Shown here: positions 19,426-27,148 of the stretch, piece by piece | Numbering within the stretch: the first letter of the stretch is position 1 | Layout: every line of letters begins with the position of its first letter | NCBI GenBank assembly: GCA_019114495.1 | Contig: DXFK01000181.1 | Coordinates: 1 to 57,975 of the forward strand | Source of the DNA: Candidatus Blautia stercoravium | Lineage (GTDB): Bacteria > Bacillota > Clostridia > Lachnospirales > Lachnospiraceae | Direction of reading: 5' to 3' | DNA: 57,975 nucleotides | The notes under the pieces: generated by a model | Told to the model about the DNA's origin: nothing | The model's database searches: none | What the model saw: only the letters and a program-made list of their open reading frames with translations | Translations under genes and position numbers: made by a program

Positions 19426-19992
19426 GACGGACTTTTTTGAAACATGGAGAGAACTTCTTTTATGATTTGTTGTAAAAGAGGTTCTTTTTTTCTGGACTTC
19501 CTGCTGTTCTTCTTTCAGAAGCTGCTTTTCGATGGAGAGTACGTCGGGGAAAATAAGAGAAGTGTTGCCCCGGCGAAGTTGTTCTATAACTTCACGGGCG
19601 TATTTCAGAAGCTGGCGCTGGGTTTTGCGGGAAAGCTGTACAGGGTTTTGGGAGGCGGAATCTATGTATTCCATGGTGATGTAGCGTCTGGTGACCGGAC
19701 ACATATTCTGAATCAGGAAGGCTTTTTCATGTCCCAGCACCTGGCCGAATACAATGGTATTGCACCGTTGGTAACGGGCTAGTTTGCTTTTGTATACTTT
19801 TCGGAATTTGGACACTTGGGAAGAAAAAGGAATGAACCAGTAGAGCTCCGGGTGCTGTCTATCCTGAAAAGCACAGTAGCAGGGGCGGTTGTGGCTCTTT
19901 TCTTTTGTGGATTCTTTGTTTCTCATTAGGTATCGGTCGTGAAAATTTTGAAAATACTCGTCTGAAATGAAATAGAAATGATGATTTTTCAT
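19420..19992 (-). CDS. cptN: Type III toxin-antitoxin system ToxN/AbiQ/CptN-like endoribonuclease toxin (190 aa)
   Basis: MKNHHFYFISDEYFQNFHDRYLM...RPCYCAFQDRQHPELYWFIPFSSQVSKFRKVYKSK...VFGQVLGHEKAFLIQNMCPVTRRYI...LIFPDVLSIEKQLL; SD AGGAG before ATG; immediately preceded by tandem repeats. Confidence 0.82.
   Translation of the reverse strand: MKNHHFYFISDEYFQNFHDRYLMRNKESTKEKSHNRPCYCAFQDRQHPELYWFIPFSSQVSKFRKVYKSKLARYQRCNTIVFGQVLGHEKAFLIQNMCPVTRRYITMEYIDSASQNPVQLSRKTQRQLLKYAREVIEQLRRGNTSLIFPDVLSIEKQLLKEEQQEVQKKRTSFTTNHKRSSLHVSKKSVL
19450..19491 (+). terminator. Rho-independent terminator of the DUF6465-like gene, lying inside the convergent toxin ORF
   Basis: AGAACTTCTTTTA/TAAAAGAGGTTCT stem (one G-T wobble) followed by T7. 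Confidence 0.8.
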
Positions 19993-20058
19993 AGATTCTC
20001 CTAAGATTTGATTGGGTTGATATGATTTTGGATATGCTTTAAGAAGGGGCTGTATTTG

Positions 20059-20104
20059 AGCCTGGTTATCTTTTGGTTGCATACCAGGAAGCAACGGACA
20101 TTTG
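20059..20104 (-). repeat. Type III antitoxin RNA repeat 2 (46 nt)
   Basis: Minus strand CAAATGTCCGTTGCTTCCTGGTATGCAACCAAAAGATAACCAGGCT; 39/46 identical to repeat 1; H-type pseudoknot possible. Confidence 0.85.
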
Positions 20105-20150
20105 AGCCCGGGTATCTTTTCGTTGCGTACCGGGAAGCAACAAACATTTG
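20105..20150 (-). repeat. Type III antitoxin RNA repeat 1 (46 nt)
   Basis: Minus strand CAAATGTTTGTTGCTTCCCGGTACGCAACGAAAAGATACCCGGGCT; H-type pseudoknot possible. Confidence 0.85.
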
Positions 20151-20178
20151 AAAGGGAAACGTATGTTTTGTATTTCCT

Positions 20179-20207
20179 ATCATACACCCCTGAAAAAGAA
20201 ATGTCCA
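20179..20207 (-). promoter_or_regulatory. Promoter of antitoxin-toxin operon TGGACA-17-TATGAT
   Basis: Minus-strand -35 at 20207-20202 and -10 at 20184-20179, exact 17-bp spacer. Confidence 0.75.
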
Positions 20208-20233
20208 GAGGAAAATGTTGGAAAATTGTACAA

Positions 20234-20268
20234 AGAAAAGAGGACTTGTAAAAAGCCCTCTTTTCCGT
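20234..20268 (-). terminator. Terminator downstream of SASP gene
   Basis: AAAAGAGGACTTGTAAAAAGCCCTCTTTT inverted repeat just 3' of the minus-strand SASP gene. Confidence 0.65.
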
Positions 20269-20288
20269 GAAAGCAGGAATGGTTCTTT

Positions 20289-20519
20289 TTAGTACTGCTG
20301 TGTAGAGCCGCTTCCGCTCATCTGTCTTTCCTGTGCTTCAATCATTTTTTTCACCATATAACCGCCTACGGAACCGTTCTGTTTGGAAGTCAGGTTTCCG
20401 TTGTATCCGTCTGTAAGAGGTACACCTAATTCGTTGGCCACTTCATATTTAAAACGGTTTAAGGCTCCTTTTGCTTCGGGTACAACTGCTCTGTTTGAAG
20501 AAGAATTGTTGTTAGACAT
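20289..20519 (-). CDS. Alpha/beta-type small acid-soluble spore protein
   Basis: FKYEVANELGVPLTDGYNGNLTSKQNGSVGGYMVKKMIEAQERQ. Confidence 0.95.
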   Translation of the reverse strand: MSNNNSSSNRAVVPEAKGALNRFKYEVANELGVPLTDGYNGNLTSKQNGSVGGYMVKKMIEAQERQMSGSGSTQQY

Positions 20520-20607
20520 TTTTTGTTCCTCCTTTGAAATATGATTTTGTGTTACAATCCTATTATGTGAATTTGAAAAGATTTTACCCTAGAAGTTCTT
20601 TCAAGTT

Positions 20608-20636
20608 TTGACAAATTTTGTGAATTGTATTACAAT
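20608..20636 (+). promoter_or_regulatory. Promoter TTGACA-17-TACAAT
   Basis: Consensus -35 and near-consensus -10 with 17-bp spacer; -10 is part of ATTGTATTACAAT palindrome. Confidence 0.6.
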
Positions 20637-20721
20637 ATGAAATCGAGTTTCATAATCAGAGCATTTATAGAGCGGAAAAGTATCGGATTTTGTAAAAAAT
20701 GTATAAATGACTAAAAAATAA

Positions 20722-20750
20722 TTGCAAAAAGTTGGTGTTTTTGCTATAAT
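20722..20750 (+). promoter_or_regulatory. Promoter TTGCAA-17-TATAAT upstream of mgsA
   Basis: Near-consensus boxes, 17-bp spacer. Confidence 0.7.
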
Positions 20751-20826
20751 GACTCTGGACTACAATACCGGGCGGCAGAGAACCCTGTAATTGTTGTTAT
20801 TATAAAAAAAATAAGGATTGATGTAG

Positions 20827-21219
20827 ATGAACGTTGGGATTATAGCACATAACAGTAAAAAAGCCCTGATTGAAGATTTTTGTATTGCGTATAAAAACAT
20901 ATTGGCAAAACATGAAATCTATGCTACAGGAACTACAGGAAGGCGTATCGAAGAAGCTGCAAATCTTCGGGTTCACAAATTCCTTCCGGGAAGTATGGGC
21001 GGAGACAAACAGTTTACGGAAATGATTGAGCGCAGCGATATTGATATGGTAATCTTTTTCTACAATCCGGCTATGATAGATGCAAAAGAGCCGGACGTAT
21101 ATCAGATTTCCAGATGCTGCGACCAGTATAACATTCCCATTGCAACCAATATTGCAACTGCAGAGTCCCTGATTCTGGGACTGGACCAGGGCGATTTGGA
21201 TTATCGCCTGAATCGTTAA
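20827..21219 (+). CDS. mgsA: Methylglyoxal synthase
   Basis: NVGIIAHNSKKALIEDF, TGTTGRRI, LPGSMGGDKQ, IDMVIFFYNP. Confidence 0.96.
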   Translation: MNVGIIAHNSKKALIEDFCIAYKNILAKHEIYATGTTGRRIEEAANLRVHKFLPGSMGGDKQFTEMIERSDIDMVIFFYNPAMIDAKEPDVYQISRCCDQYNIPIATNIATAESLILGLDQGDLDYRLNR

Positions 21220-21248
21220 AAGTGATACGTTAAAAAAGGACAGAAGAT

Positions 21249-21806
21249 ATGAGAGTAATTGCAGGCAGTGCAAAAAGTATGCCGCTTAAAACCATTCCGG
21301 GCCTAGAAACCCGGCCCACCACAGACCGTATTAAAGAGACGCTGTTTAATATGCTGCAGCCTTATCTTTGCCAGTGCAGATTTCTGGATATTTTTGCAGG
21401 CAGTGGGGGCATTGGGATTGAGGCTTTAAGCAGGGGGGCAGACTTTTGTGCCTTTATTGAAAAAAACAGAAGAGCAGCAGCCGTTATAGAGGAAAATCTG
21501 AAATTTACCAGGCTTGCATCCAAAGCTCAGGTATACAGCCAGGACGTTTTTGGTGTCCTGGCTTCTCTGCAGGAGGCGAAGCCTTTTGACTGTATTTTTA
21601 TGGACCCTCCCTATGACAGGGGGCTGGAGAAGCAGGTGCTGGAGCAGCTGCGCGGGGCCGCCTGTGTGGACAAGAACACACGGATTATTGTGGAGGCTTC
21701 TCTTTCTACAAAATTCGATTATCTGGAAGAGTACGGATTTTTCACGGAAAAAGTGAAACAGTATAAGACAAATCAGCATGTTTTCATAAGAAAGGCACTA
21801 AAATGA
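21249..21806 (+). CDS. rsmD: 16S rRNA (guanine(966)-N(2))-methyltransferase RsmD
   Basis: [15 protein letters not shown]...[36 protein letters not shown]; upstream of coaD. Confidence 0.96.
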   Translation: MRVIAGSAKSMPLKTIPGLETRPTTDRIKETLFNMLQPYLCQCRFLDIFAGSGGIGIEALSRGADFCAFIEKNRRAAAVIEENLKFTRLASKAQVYSQDVFGVLASLQEAKPFDCIFMDPPYDRGLEKQVLEQLRGAACVDKNTRIIVEASLSTKFDYLEEYGFFTEKVKQYKTNQHVFIRKALK

Positions 21807-22312
21807 CGAGAGCAATTTATCCGGGAAGCTTTGACCCGGCGACCTATGGACATTTAGATATTATAAAAAGGGCGGCAGAGCTTTTCGACGAGGTAATTGT
21901 GGCAGTTTTGAATAATTCTGCAAAAAGTCCGTTGTTTTCTGTTGCGGAACGTGTTAATATATTAGAGTATATAACGAGAGACATACCAAATGTAAAGGTG
22001 CAGTCTTTCGACGGTTTGTCCGTGAATTTTGCACGGAGCTGCGAAGCAAAGGTTATTATCCGCGGTCTGCGGGCAATTACAGATTTTGAATATGAACTGC
22101 AGATGGCGCAGACAAACCGGGTACTGGCAATGGATATCGACACCATGTTTTTGACTACCAGTCTCCAGTATGCCTATTTAAGTTCCACCACTGTAAAGGA
22201 AGCAGCTTCTTTTGGTGCCGATATTTCCAAATTTGTGCCGGAATATGTGGCGCAGAGGGTGGAAGAAAAATACAGAAACAGACATTCGAAAAAACAGAAT
22301 GAGATACGATAA
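21803..22312 (+). CDS. coaD: Pantetheine-phosphate adenylyltransferase
   Basis: [29 protein letters not shown]-like C-terminal motif ([15 protein letters not shown]). Confidence 0.97.
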   Translation: MTRAIYPGSFDPATYGHLDIIKRAAELFDEVIVAVLNNSAKSPLFSVAERVNILEYITRDIPNVKVQSFDGLSVNFARSCEAKVIIRGLRAITDFEYELQMAQTNRVLAMDIDTMFLTTSLQYAYLSSTTVKEAASFGADISKFVPEYVAQRVEEKYRNRHSKKQNEIR

Positions 22313-22324
22313 GGAGAATTGAGA

Positions 22325-22987
22325 ATGAGCAGCAGAATTGAACAGATTATTGAAGAAATTGAAGAATATGTAGAGAGCTGTAAATATCAGCCTTTATCCA
22401 CAACAAAAATCATTGTGAATAAAGAAGAAATCGAAGAACTTTTAAGAGAACTGCGTCTGAAAACTCCTGATGAAATTAAACGATACCAGAAAATCATCAG
22501 CAACAAGGATGCAATTCTGCAGGATGCCCAGGCAAAAGCAGATAATATCATTGAAGATACCAAGAAACAGGTGCAGGAAATGGTAAAAGAATCTGAAGTT
22601 ATGCAGCAGGCATATGCACAGGCCAATGAGACCGTAAACAGTGCAAACCAGCAGGCACAGGCTATCATTGATGCAGCAACCAATGATGCGAACAATCTGC
22701 GTCTCAGCGCAGTTTCCTATACGGATGAGATGATGGCAAATATGGGGCAGATTGCTTCTTCTATGTTAGAGGATGCAGCTGCTAAGTACAATGAATTCGT
22801 CCGTACCCTGCAGGCTTCTGTAGATGTTATCAAACAGAACCGTGCAGAGCTTTCTCCGCAGCTTACACAGGGCAGCAGCACTCCTGTACAGGAAGAGACC
22901 GCAGCGCCGTCTCCTGCACAGGCGGATTCTTATGAGCCAGATGATTACGATGATGATTTAGATGATGACTTTGACGATTTCGACTAA
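22325..22987 (+). CDS. Coiled-coil protein annotated in relatives as ATPase-like/DivIVA-like, with acidic C-terminal tail
   Basis: Long Q/A-rich coiled coil ending in EPDDYDDDLDDDFDDFD; follows coaD. Confidence 0.65.
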   Translation: MSSRIEQIIEEIEEYVESCKYQPLSTTKIIVNKEEIEELLRELRLKTPDEIKRYQKIISNKDAILQDAQAKADNIIEDTKKQVQEMVKESEVMQQAYAQANETVNSANQQAQAIIDAATNDANNLRLSAVSYTDEMMANMGQIASSMLEDAAAKYNEFVRTLQASVDVIKQNRAELSPQLTQGSSTPVQEETAAPSPAQADSYEPDDYDDDLDDDFDDFD

Positions 22988-23926
22988 GAAAAAGGTCAGA
23001 GCCAGAGTAATGGCAAGACAGCAGAGTTTTCCTTTCAGATAAGGTACAAGGGACAGGTCTGTATCTGCCAGCATGGATTTTGTCTGGGCCGCTACGCATA
23101 GACCGCCAAATGAAGCAAAGGATACGGTGAGAACGTAGAGCGGGGAAAAGGGCAGGCGGCTTTGGGAAAGGGCAGAAAGGCCGGTGGTGATTTCCATAAG
23201 TCCCAGTACCGGATAACGGATACAGGGAGCTGCCGGAAGCCATGTCTTCAGGAAACTTTGTAAAACCGAAAACAGAATCATATATCCTCCCAGTTTGGTG
23301 ATGGATAAGAATGCATTTAAAATAGAGGCATCCAGAGCTTCTCCAAGAGACAGGGAGACGGATGTCTCTTTTTTTAAGTTCCCCCGGAAAGGTACAGAAA
23401 CAGCCGGGATGTCCGATACAGACTGTTTCTTGAGGGAAGGGCGAAAAAGCAGGGAACACAGAAAAGAGGACAGGTAAATCACCAGATAAGTCCATCCGGT
23501 CACGTCTTCCCTTCCCAGAATTTCCACACAGAGATAGGCAGAGAGAAAGGAGGGCCCCGGATGACAGGAAAAGGTCAGCAGATAATCGGCCTCCTCTCTG
23601 CTAATACGCTGGCTTCGGTACAAATCAGCTGTGACTTTTGCCCCCATGGGATAACCGCAGAAAATACCCATAAAGAGGGCGTAAGCTCCCTGGGGTGACA
23701 GTCCGAATACCTTGCCCCAGAAAGAGGCTCCCCTGCCGAAGAGCTTCTCCAAAACTCCCAGGTGCACAAACAGAGAGGATAGGATAAGAAAGGGCAGCAT
23801 GGAAGGCAGGAGTGTAAAGAACCACAACATCAGCCCGGTCTTTGCCCCCAGCAGGGACTGCCGGGGAAAGAACAGGAGCAGACAGAAAAACAGGATAAAA
23901 GGAAGAAAAGAAAAGGCACGTTTCAT
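22958..23926 (-). CDS. ylbJ: Sporulation integral membrane protein YlbJ-like
   Basis: Polytopic protein with LLPSMLPFLILSSLFVHLGV, GIFCGYPMGAKVTADLY, FSCHPGPSF; adjacent to rsmD-coaD. Confidence 0.85.
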   Translation of the reverse strand: MKRAFSFLPFILFFCLLLFFPRQSLLGAKTGLMLWFFTLLPSMLPFLILSSLFVHLGVLEKLFGRGASFWGKVFGLSPQGAYALFMGIFCGYPMGAKVTADLYRSQRISREEADYLLTFSCHPGPSFLSAYLCVEILGREDVTGWTYLVIYLSSFLCSLLFRPSLKKQSVSDIPAVSVPFRGNLKKETSVSLSLGEALDASILNAFLSITKLGGYMILFSVLQSFLKTWLPAAPCIRYPVLGLMEITTGLSALSQSRLPFSPLYVLTVSFASFGGLCVAAQTKSMLADTDLSLVPYLKGKLCCLAITLALTFFLVEIVKVII

Positions 23927-24072
23927 AAAAATCCCCCGAAAAGGTTGGGATGCTTCTTTGTCTTACTATATGAAGCAGAAAATCCGGCTATGTCCGAAAT
24001 GGGAATGGGACTTGCTATTTGCACCAGAATGTGTAAAAATGAATCATAGAAAAACAGCAGGAGGTAACAGAA

Positions 24073-25524
24073 ATGGCAGTTTTAGAAAATTTAGAGCCAA
24101 AGAGAGTTTATTATTATTTTGAGGAACTGACAAAAATTCCTCATGGTTCGGGAAATACAAAGGAAATCAGTGATTATCTGGTGGAATTTGCGAAAGATCG
24201 GGGACTTCGTTGTATACAGGATGAAAGCAATAACGTGGTAATTTTCAAGGACGCGTCAGAGGGCTATGAAAAAGCGCCTGTGGTTATGCTGCAGGGACAT
24301 ATGGACATGGTGTGTGAGAAAAAACCGGAAAGCAGCCATGATTTTACCAAAGATGCACTACAGCTGGGAATTGACGGTGATTTTATCTATGCCAAAGATA
24401 CTACTTTAGGAGGGGATGACGGCATTGCCGTGGCCTATGCGCTGGCAATTTTGGAGGATGACACGCTGCAGCACCCGGCTCTGGAAGTGGTGATTACTGT
24501 GGATGAGGAAATCGGACTTTTAGGTGCGGCAGCACTGGATACCGCGCCCCTTGAGGCGAAGTATCTGCTGAATCTGGATTCGGAGGAGGAAGGGTGTCTT
24601 TGGGCCGGCTGTGCAGGCGGTATGACGGCAGTATCCAAGCTTCCTGTACGGTATCAGGAGTATACAAATGAGAGGTGGAAGGTTACCGTATCCGGTTTAA
24701 AAGGGGGCCACTCCGGTGCGGAAATTGACAAAAACCGGGCAAATGCAACCATTCTTCTGGCCAGATTTCTGCATGAGGCAAAAGGTACGGCAGAGTATGC
24801 GCTGGCGGAGCTTACAGGCGGACAGAAAGACAATGCTATTCCCCGGAAGGCAGAGGCGCTGGTACTGGCAGATACAGAAGACGGAAAAGCGCTGAGTGCT
24901 TATGCAGAAACTTTTACGGAAATACTCCGCAGAGAATACACCGGAAGTGACGAGGGCATTACGGTAACCGTGGAAGCTCTGGGTAAAGGCACAGAACCGG
25001 TTCTGCACCCGGTGAGCCAGGAAAAGGCGCTGTTCTTCCTGCTGCATTATCCAAACGGTATCCAGAAAATGTGCGGCTTTATCGAGGACTTGGTAGAAAC
25101 CTCCTGTAATCTGGGAATCACCAGTCTGACACCGGAAGCGTTGTGCGGAACTGCCAGTGTGCGCAGCTCTGTGGGAAGCGCAAAACAGGCTCTGGCAGAT
25201 AAAATCGCATATCTTACAGAATTTCTGGGCGGCAGCTTTGACATCGAAGGGGATTATCCGGCCTGGGAATACCGTCAGGATTCCAGTCTCCGTCCTGTTA
25301 TGATAGAGGTATTCAGGGAAATGTATGGAAAAGAGCCGGAGATCAAGGTTATCCATGCAGGTTTAGAGTGCGGTCTCTTTTATGAAAAAATTCCGGGCCT
25401 GGACTGCGTGTCTTTAGGGCCGGATATGCAGAATATTCACACTACAGAAGAGAAACTGTCTATTTCATCAGTAGAAAGAGTGTGGAAGTATCTTCTGGAA
25501 GTATTAAAAAGAATAAAGGCTTAA
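24073..25524 (+). CDS. pepD: Aminoacyl-histidine dipeptidase (M20 family)
   Basis: QGHMDMVCEK, TLGGDDGIAVAYALAIL, DEEIGLLGA. Confidence 0.95.
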   Translation: MAVLENLEPKRVYYYFEELTKIPHGSGNTKEISDYLVEFAKDRGLRCIQDESNNVVIFKDASEGYEKAPVVMLQGHMDMVCEKKPESSHDFTKDALQLGIDGDFIYAKDTTLGGDDGIAVAYALAILEDDTLQHPALEVVITVDEEIGLLGAAALDTAPLEAKYLLNLDSEEEGCLWAGCAGGMTAVSKLPVRYQEYTNERWKVTVSGLKGGHSGAEIDKNRANATILLARFLHEAKGTAEYALAELTGGQKDNAIPRKAEALVLADTEDGKALSAYAETFTEILRREYTGSDEGITVTVEALGKGTEPVLHPVSQEKALFFLLHYPNGIQKMCGFIEDLVETSCNLGITSLTPEALCGTASVRSSVGSAKQALADKIAYLTEFLGGSFDIEGDYPAWEYRQDSSLRPVMIEVFREMYGKEPEIKVIHAGLECGLFYEKIPGLDCVSLGPDMQNIHTTEEKLSISSVERVWKYLLEVLKRIKA

Positions 25525-25598
25525 AAAGTCATAAATTCCTCTGTAGGCACATAGAATGATATGTAAGGTAAGAACTGTGGGCAGACGGAGGAATTTTT

Positions 25599-26267
25599 GT
25601 GCGAAAATGGCTGCTGGGGCTGTGCCTGCTTTTGTTTCTGGACACGCAGATGGCAGGGCATCTGAGAGAAAAAACGTCTTTGCAGGATTTGAGAGACAGA
25701 GGGATTCCTACGAGAATGTTGGAGCGTCTGGAAATTCCGGCAGATGAAATCAGGCTCTATGGTATTTTCTGGGAAGATTTGCAGTATTTTCCTGCAGCCG
25801 GGCAAAAAGGCGTGCAGGGACAGCAGTTTTTCTTTGAAAATTCCTGGCATGCCAGGCGGACATTTCAGGGAGAGCGGCTGCACGAAGGCTGTGATATTTT
25901 CGGCAGAGAGGAAAAAAGCGGATATTATCCCATTCTCAGTATGACTGACGGAATCGTGGAAAAGGTGGGATGGCTGCCTCTAGGCGGATACAGAATCGGC
26001 ATTCGAAGTCCCGGAGGCGGTTATTTCTACTACGCTCATCTGTCTTCTTATGCGCGGGAATTTCAGACAGGGGAGCAGATAAAGGCGGGAGAAGTCCTGG
26101 GCTTTCTGGGTGATACGGGATACGGGGAAGAAGGAACTGCAGGAAAATTTGTACCGCATTTGCACTTGGGGATTTATGTGCGGACACAGACAGAGGAAGA
26201 ACATGCGTTGAATCCATATCCGGTGCTGCAGTTTTTACAGAAAAGGCAGAAAAATTTTTTCTATTAA
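25599..26267 (+). CDS. M23 family metallopeptidase
   Basis: HEGCDIFG..., GGYFYYAHLSSY, KFVPHLHLGIYV. Confidence 0.88.
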   Translation: MRKWLLGLCLLLFLDTQMAGHLREKTSLQDLRDRGIPTRMLERLEIPADEIRLYGIFWEDLQYFPAAGQKGVQGQQFFFENSWHARRTFQGERLHEGCDIFGREEKSGYYPILSMTDGIVEKVGWLPLGGYRIGIRSPGGGYFYYAHLSSYAREFQTGEQIKAGEVLGFLGDTGYGEEGTAGKFVPHLHLGIYVRTQTEEEHALNPYPVLQFLQKRQKNFFY

Positions 26268-26319
26268 AAAGAAAAAAAATATGCTATACTTTATGGATAT
26301 AGTTAAGGAGTAATGTTTT

Positions 26320-27147
26320 ATGGAAATACGTTTATGGCGCGAACTGCTGATTCCTTATGAGCTTGCAGTAAAGGAGCTGGTCATGAAATTTAATCAGCTG
26401 AAAAAAGAACACAAAGAAAAAGACTTGTATTCCCCTATTGAGCAGGTGACCGGACGGGTAAAGTCCATTAACAGCATTCTGGAGAAAATGCAGAAGAAAA
26501 GCATTTCCTGGGACGAACTGGAGGAAAAGGTAGAGGATATTGCAGGCGTGCGTATTATCTGCCAGTTTTATGAGGATATTGAGAAGGTAGTTGAATTAAT
26601 CCGCAGGCGCAGTGATATGCAGGTGCTTGAGGAAAAAGATTATGTGACCCACATGAAAGAAAGCGGCTACCGCAGCTACCATATGATTATTCTCTACGCC
26701 ACAGAAACTTTAAACGGTCGTAAGGAAATTCGAGCGGAAATCCAGATAAGAACTCTGGCCATGAATTTTTGGGCTACCATTGAGCACTCTTTGCAGTACA
26801 AATACAAGGGCAATATGCCGCCTCATCTGGCTAAGAGACTGAACCGGGCTGCAGATTCCATTCTGCAGCTGGACGCGGAAATGTCTTCAGTGCGAAACGA
26901 GGTTATGGACGCCCAGAATTCCATGCTGCATCAGTCCAATCTCGTGGCGGATATTCTGAATAACATAGAAAATCTGTACCACTATTCTAATCAGCGGGAA
27001 GTGGCGAAAATACAGGATGAATTTTACCGGATTTACAAAACCGGAGAGTTGGAGCAGCTGGAGCGATTTCACAGGGAACTGGATATTCTGGCGGAAGGGT
27101 ACCGGGCTCAGGCGCTTACATACGAGGAAATAGAGGAAATTCAATAA
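26320..27147 (+). CDS. Small alarmone synthetase / GTP pyrophosphokinase family protein (RelQ/YjbM-like)
   Basis: PIEQVTGRVKSINSILEKM, EDIAGVRIICQFYEDI, GYRSYHMII, EIQIRTLAMNFWATIEHSLQYK; no HD domain. Confidence 0.93.
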   Translation: MEIRLWRELLIPYELAVKELVMKFNQLKKEHKEKDLYSPIEQVTGRVKSINSILEKMQKKSISWDELEEKVEDIAGVRIICQFYEDIEKVVELIRRRSDMQVLEEKDYVTHMKESGYRSYHMIILYATETLNGRKEIRAEIQIRTLAMNFWATIEHSLQYKYKGNMPPHLAKRLNRAADSILQLDAEMSSVRNEVMDAQNSMLHQSNLVADILNNIENLYHYSNQREVAKIQDEFYRIYKTGELEQLERFHRELDILAEGYRAQALTYEEIEEIQ

Positions 27148-27148
27148 A

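Larger units (their letters stand above)
20050..20172 (-). ncRNA. cptI: Putative type III antitoxin RNA (CptI/ToxI-like), two repeats plus partial CAAAT start of a third
   Basis: Tandem pseudoknot repeats between promoter (20179-20207) and toxin ATG (19992); ends approximate. Confidence 0.78.

Noticed and set aside
19444-19782. 112-aa plus-strand ORF inside the toxin gene
   Set aside because: Antisense to the toxin and begins at the terminator hairpin; no independent support.
20059-20150. CRISPR-like interpretation of the two 46-nt repeats
   Set aside because: Direct head-to-tail repeats with no spacers, only two copies, no cas genes; pseudoknot folding and the downstream toxin fit a type III antitoxin.
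19993-20187. N-terminal extension of the minus-strand ORF (MYDRKYKTYVSLSNVCCF...ILGES) upstream of the toxin ATG
   Set aside because: This stretch is translation of the antitoxin RNA repeats; the real start is ATG at 19992 with AGGAG upstream.
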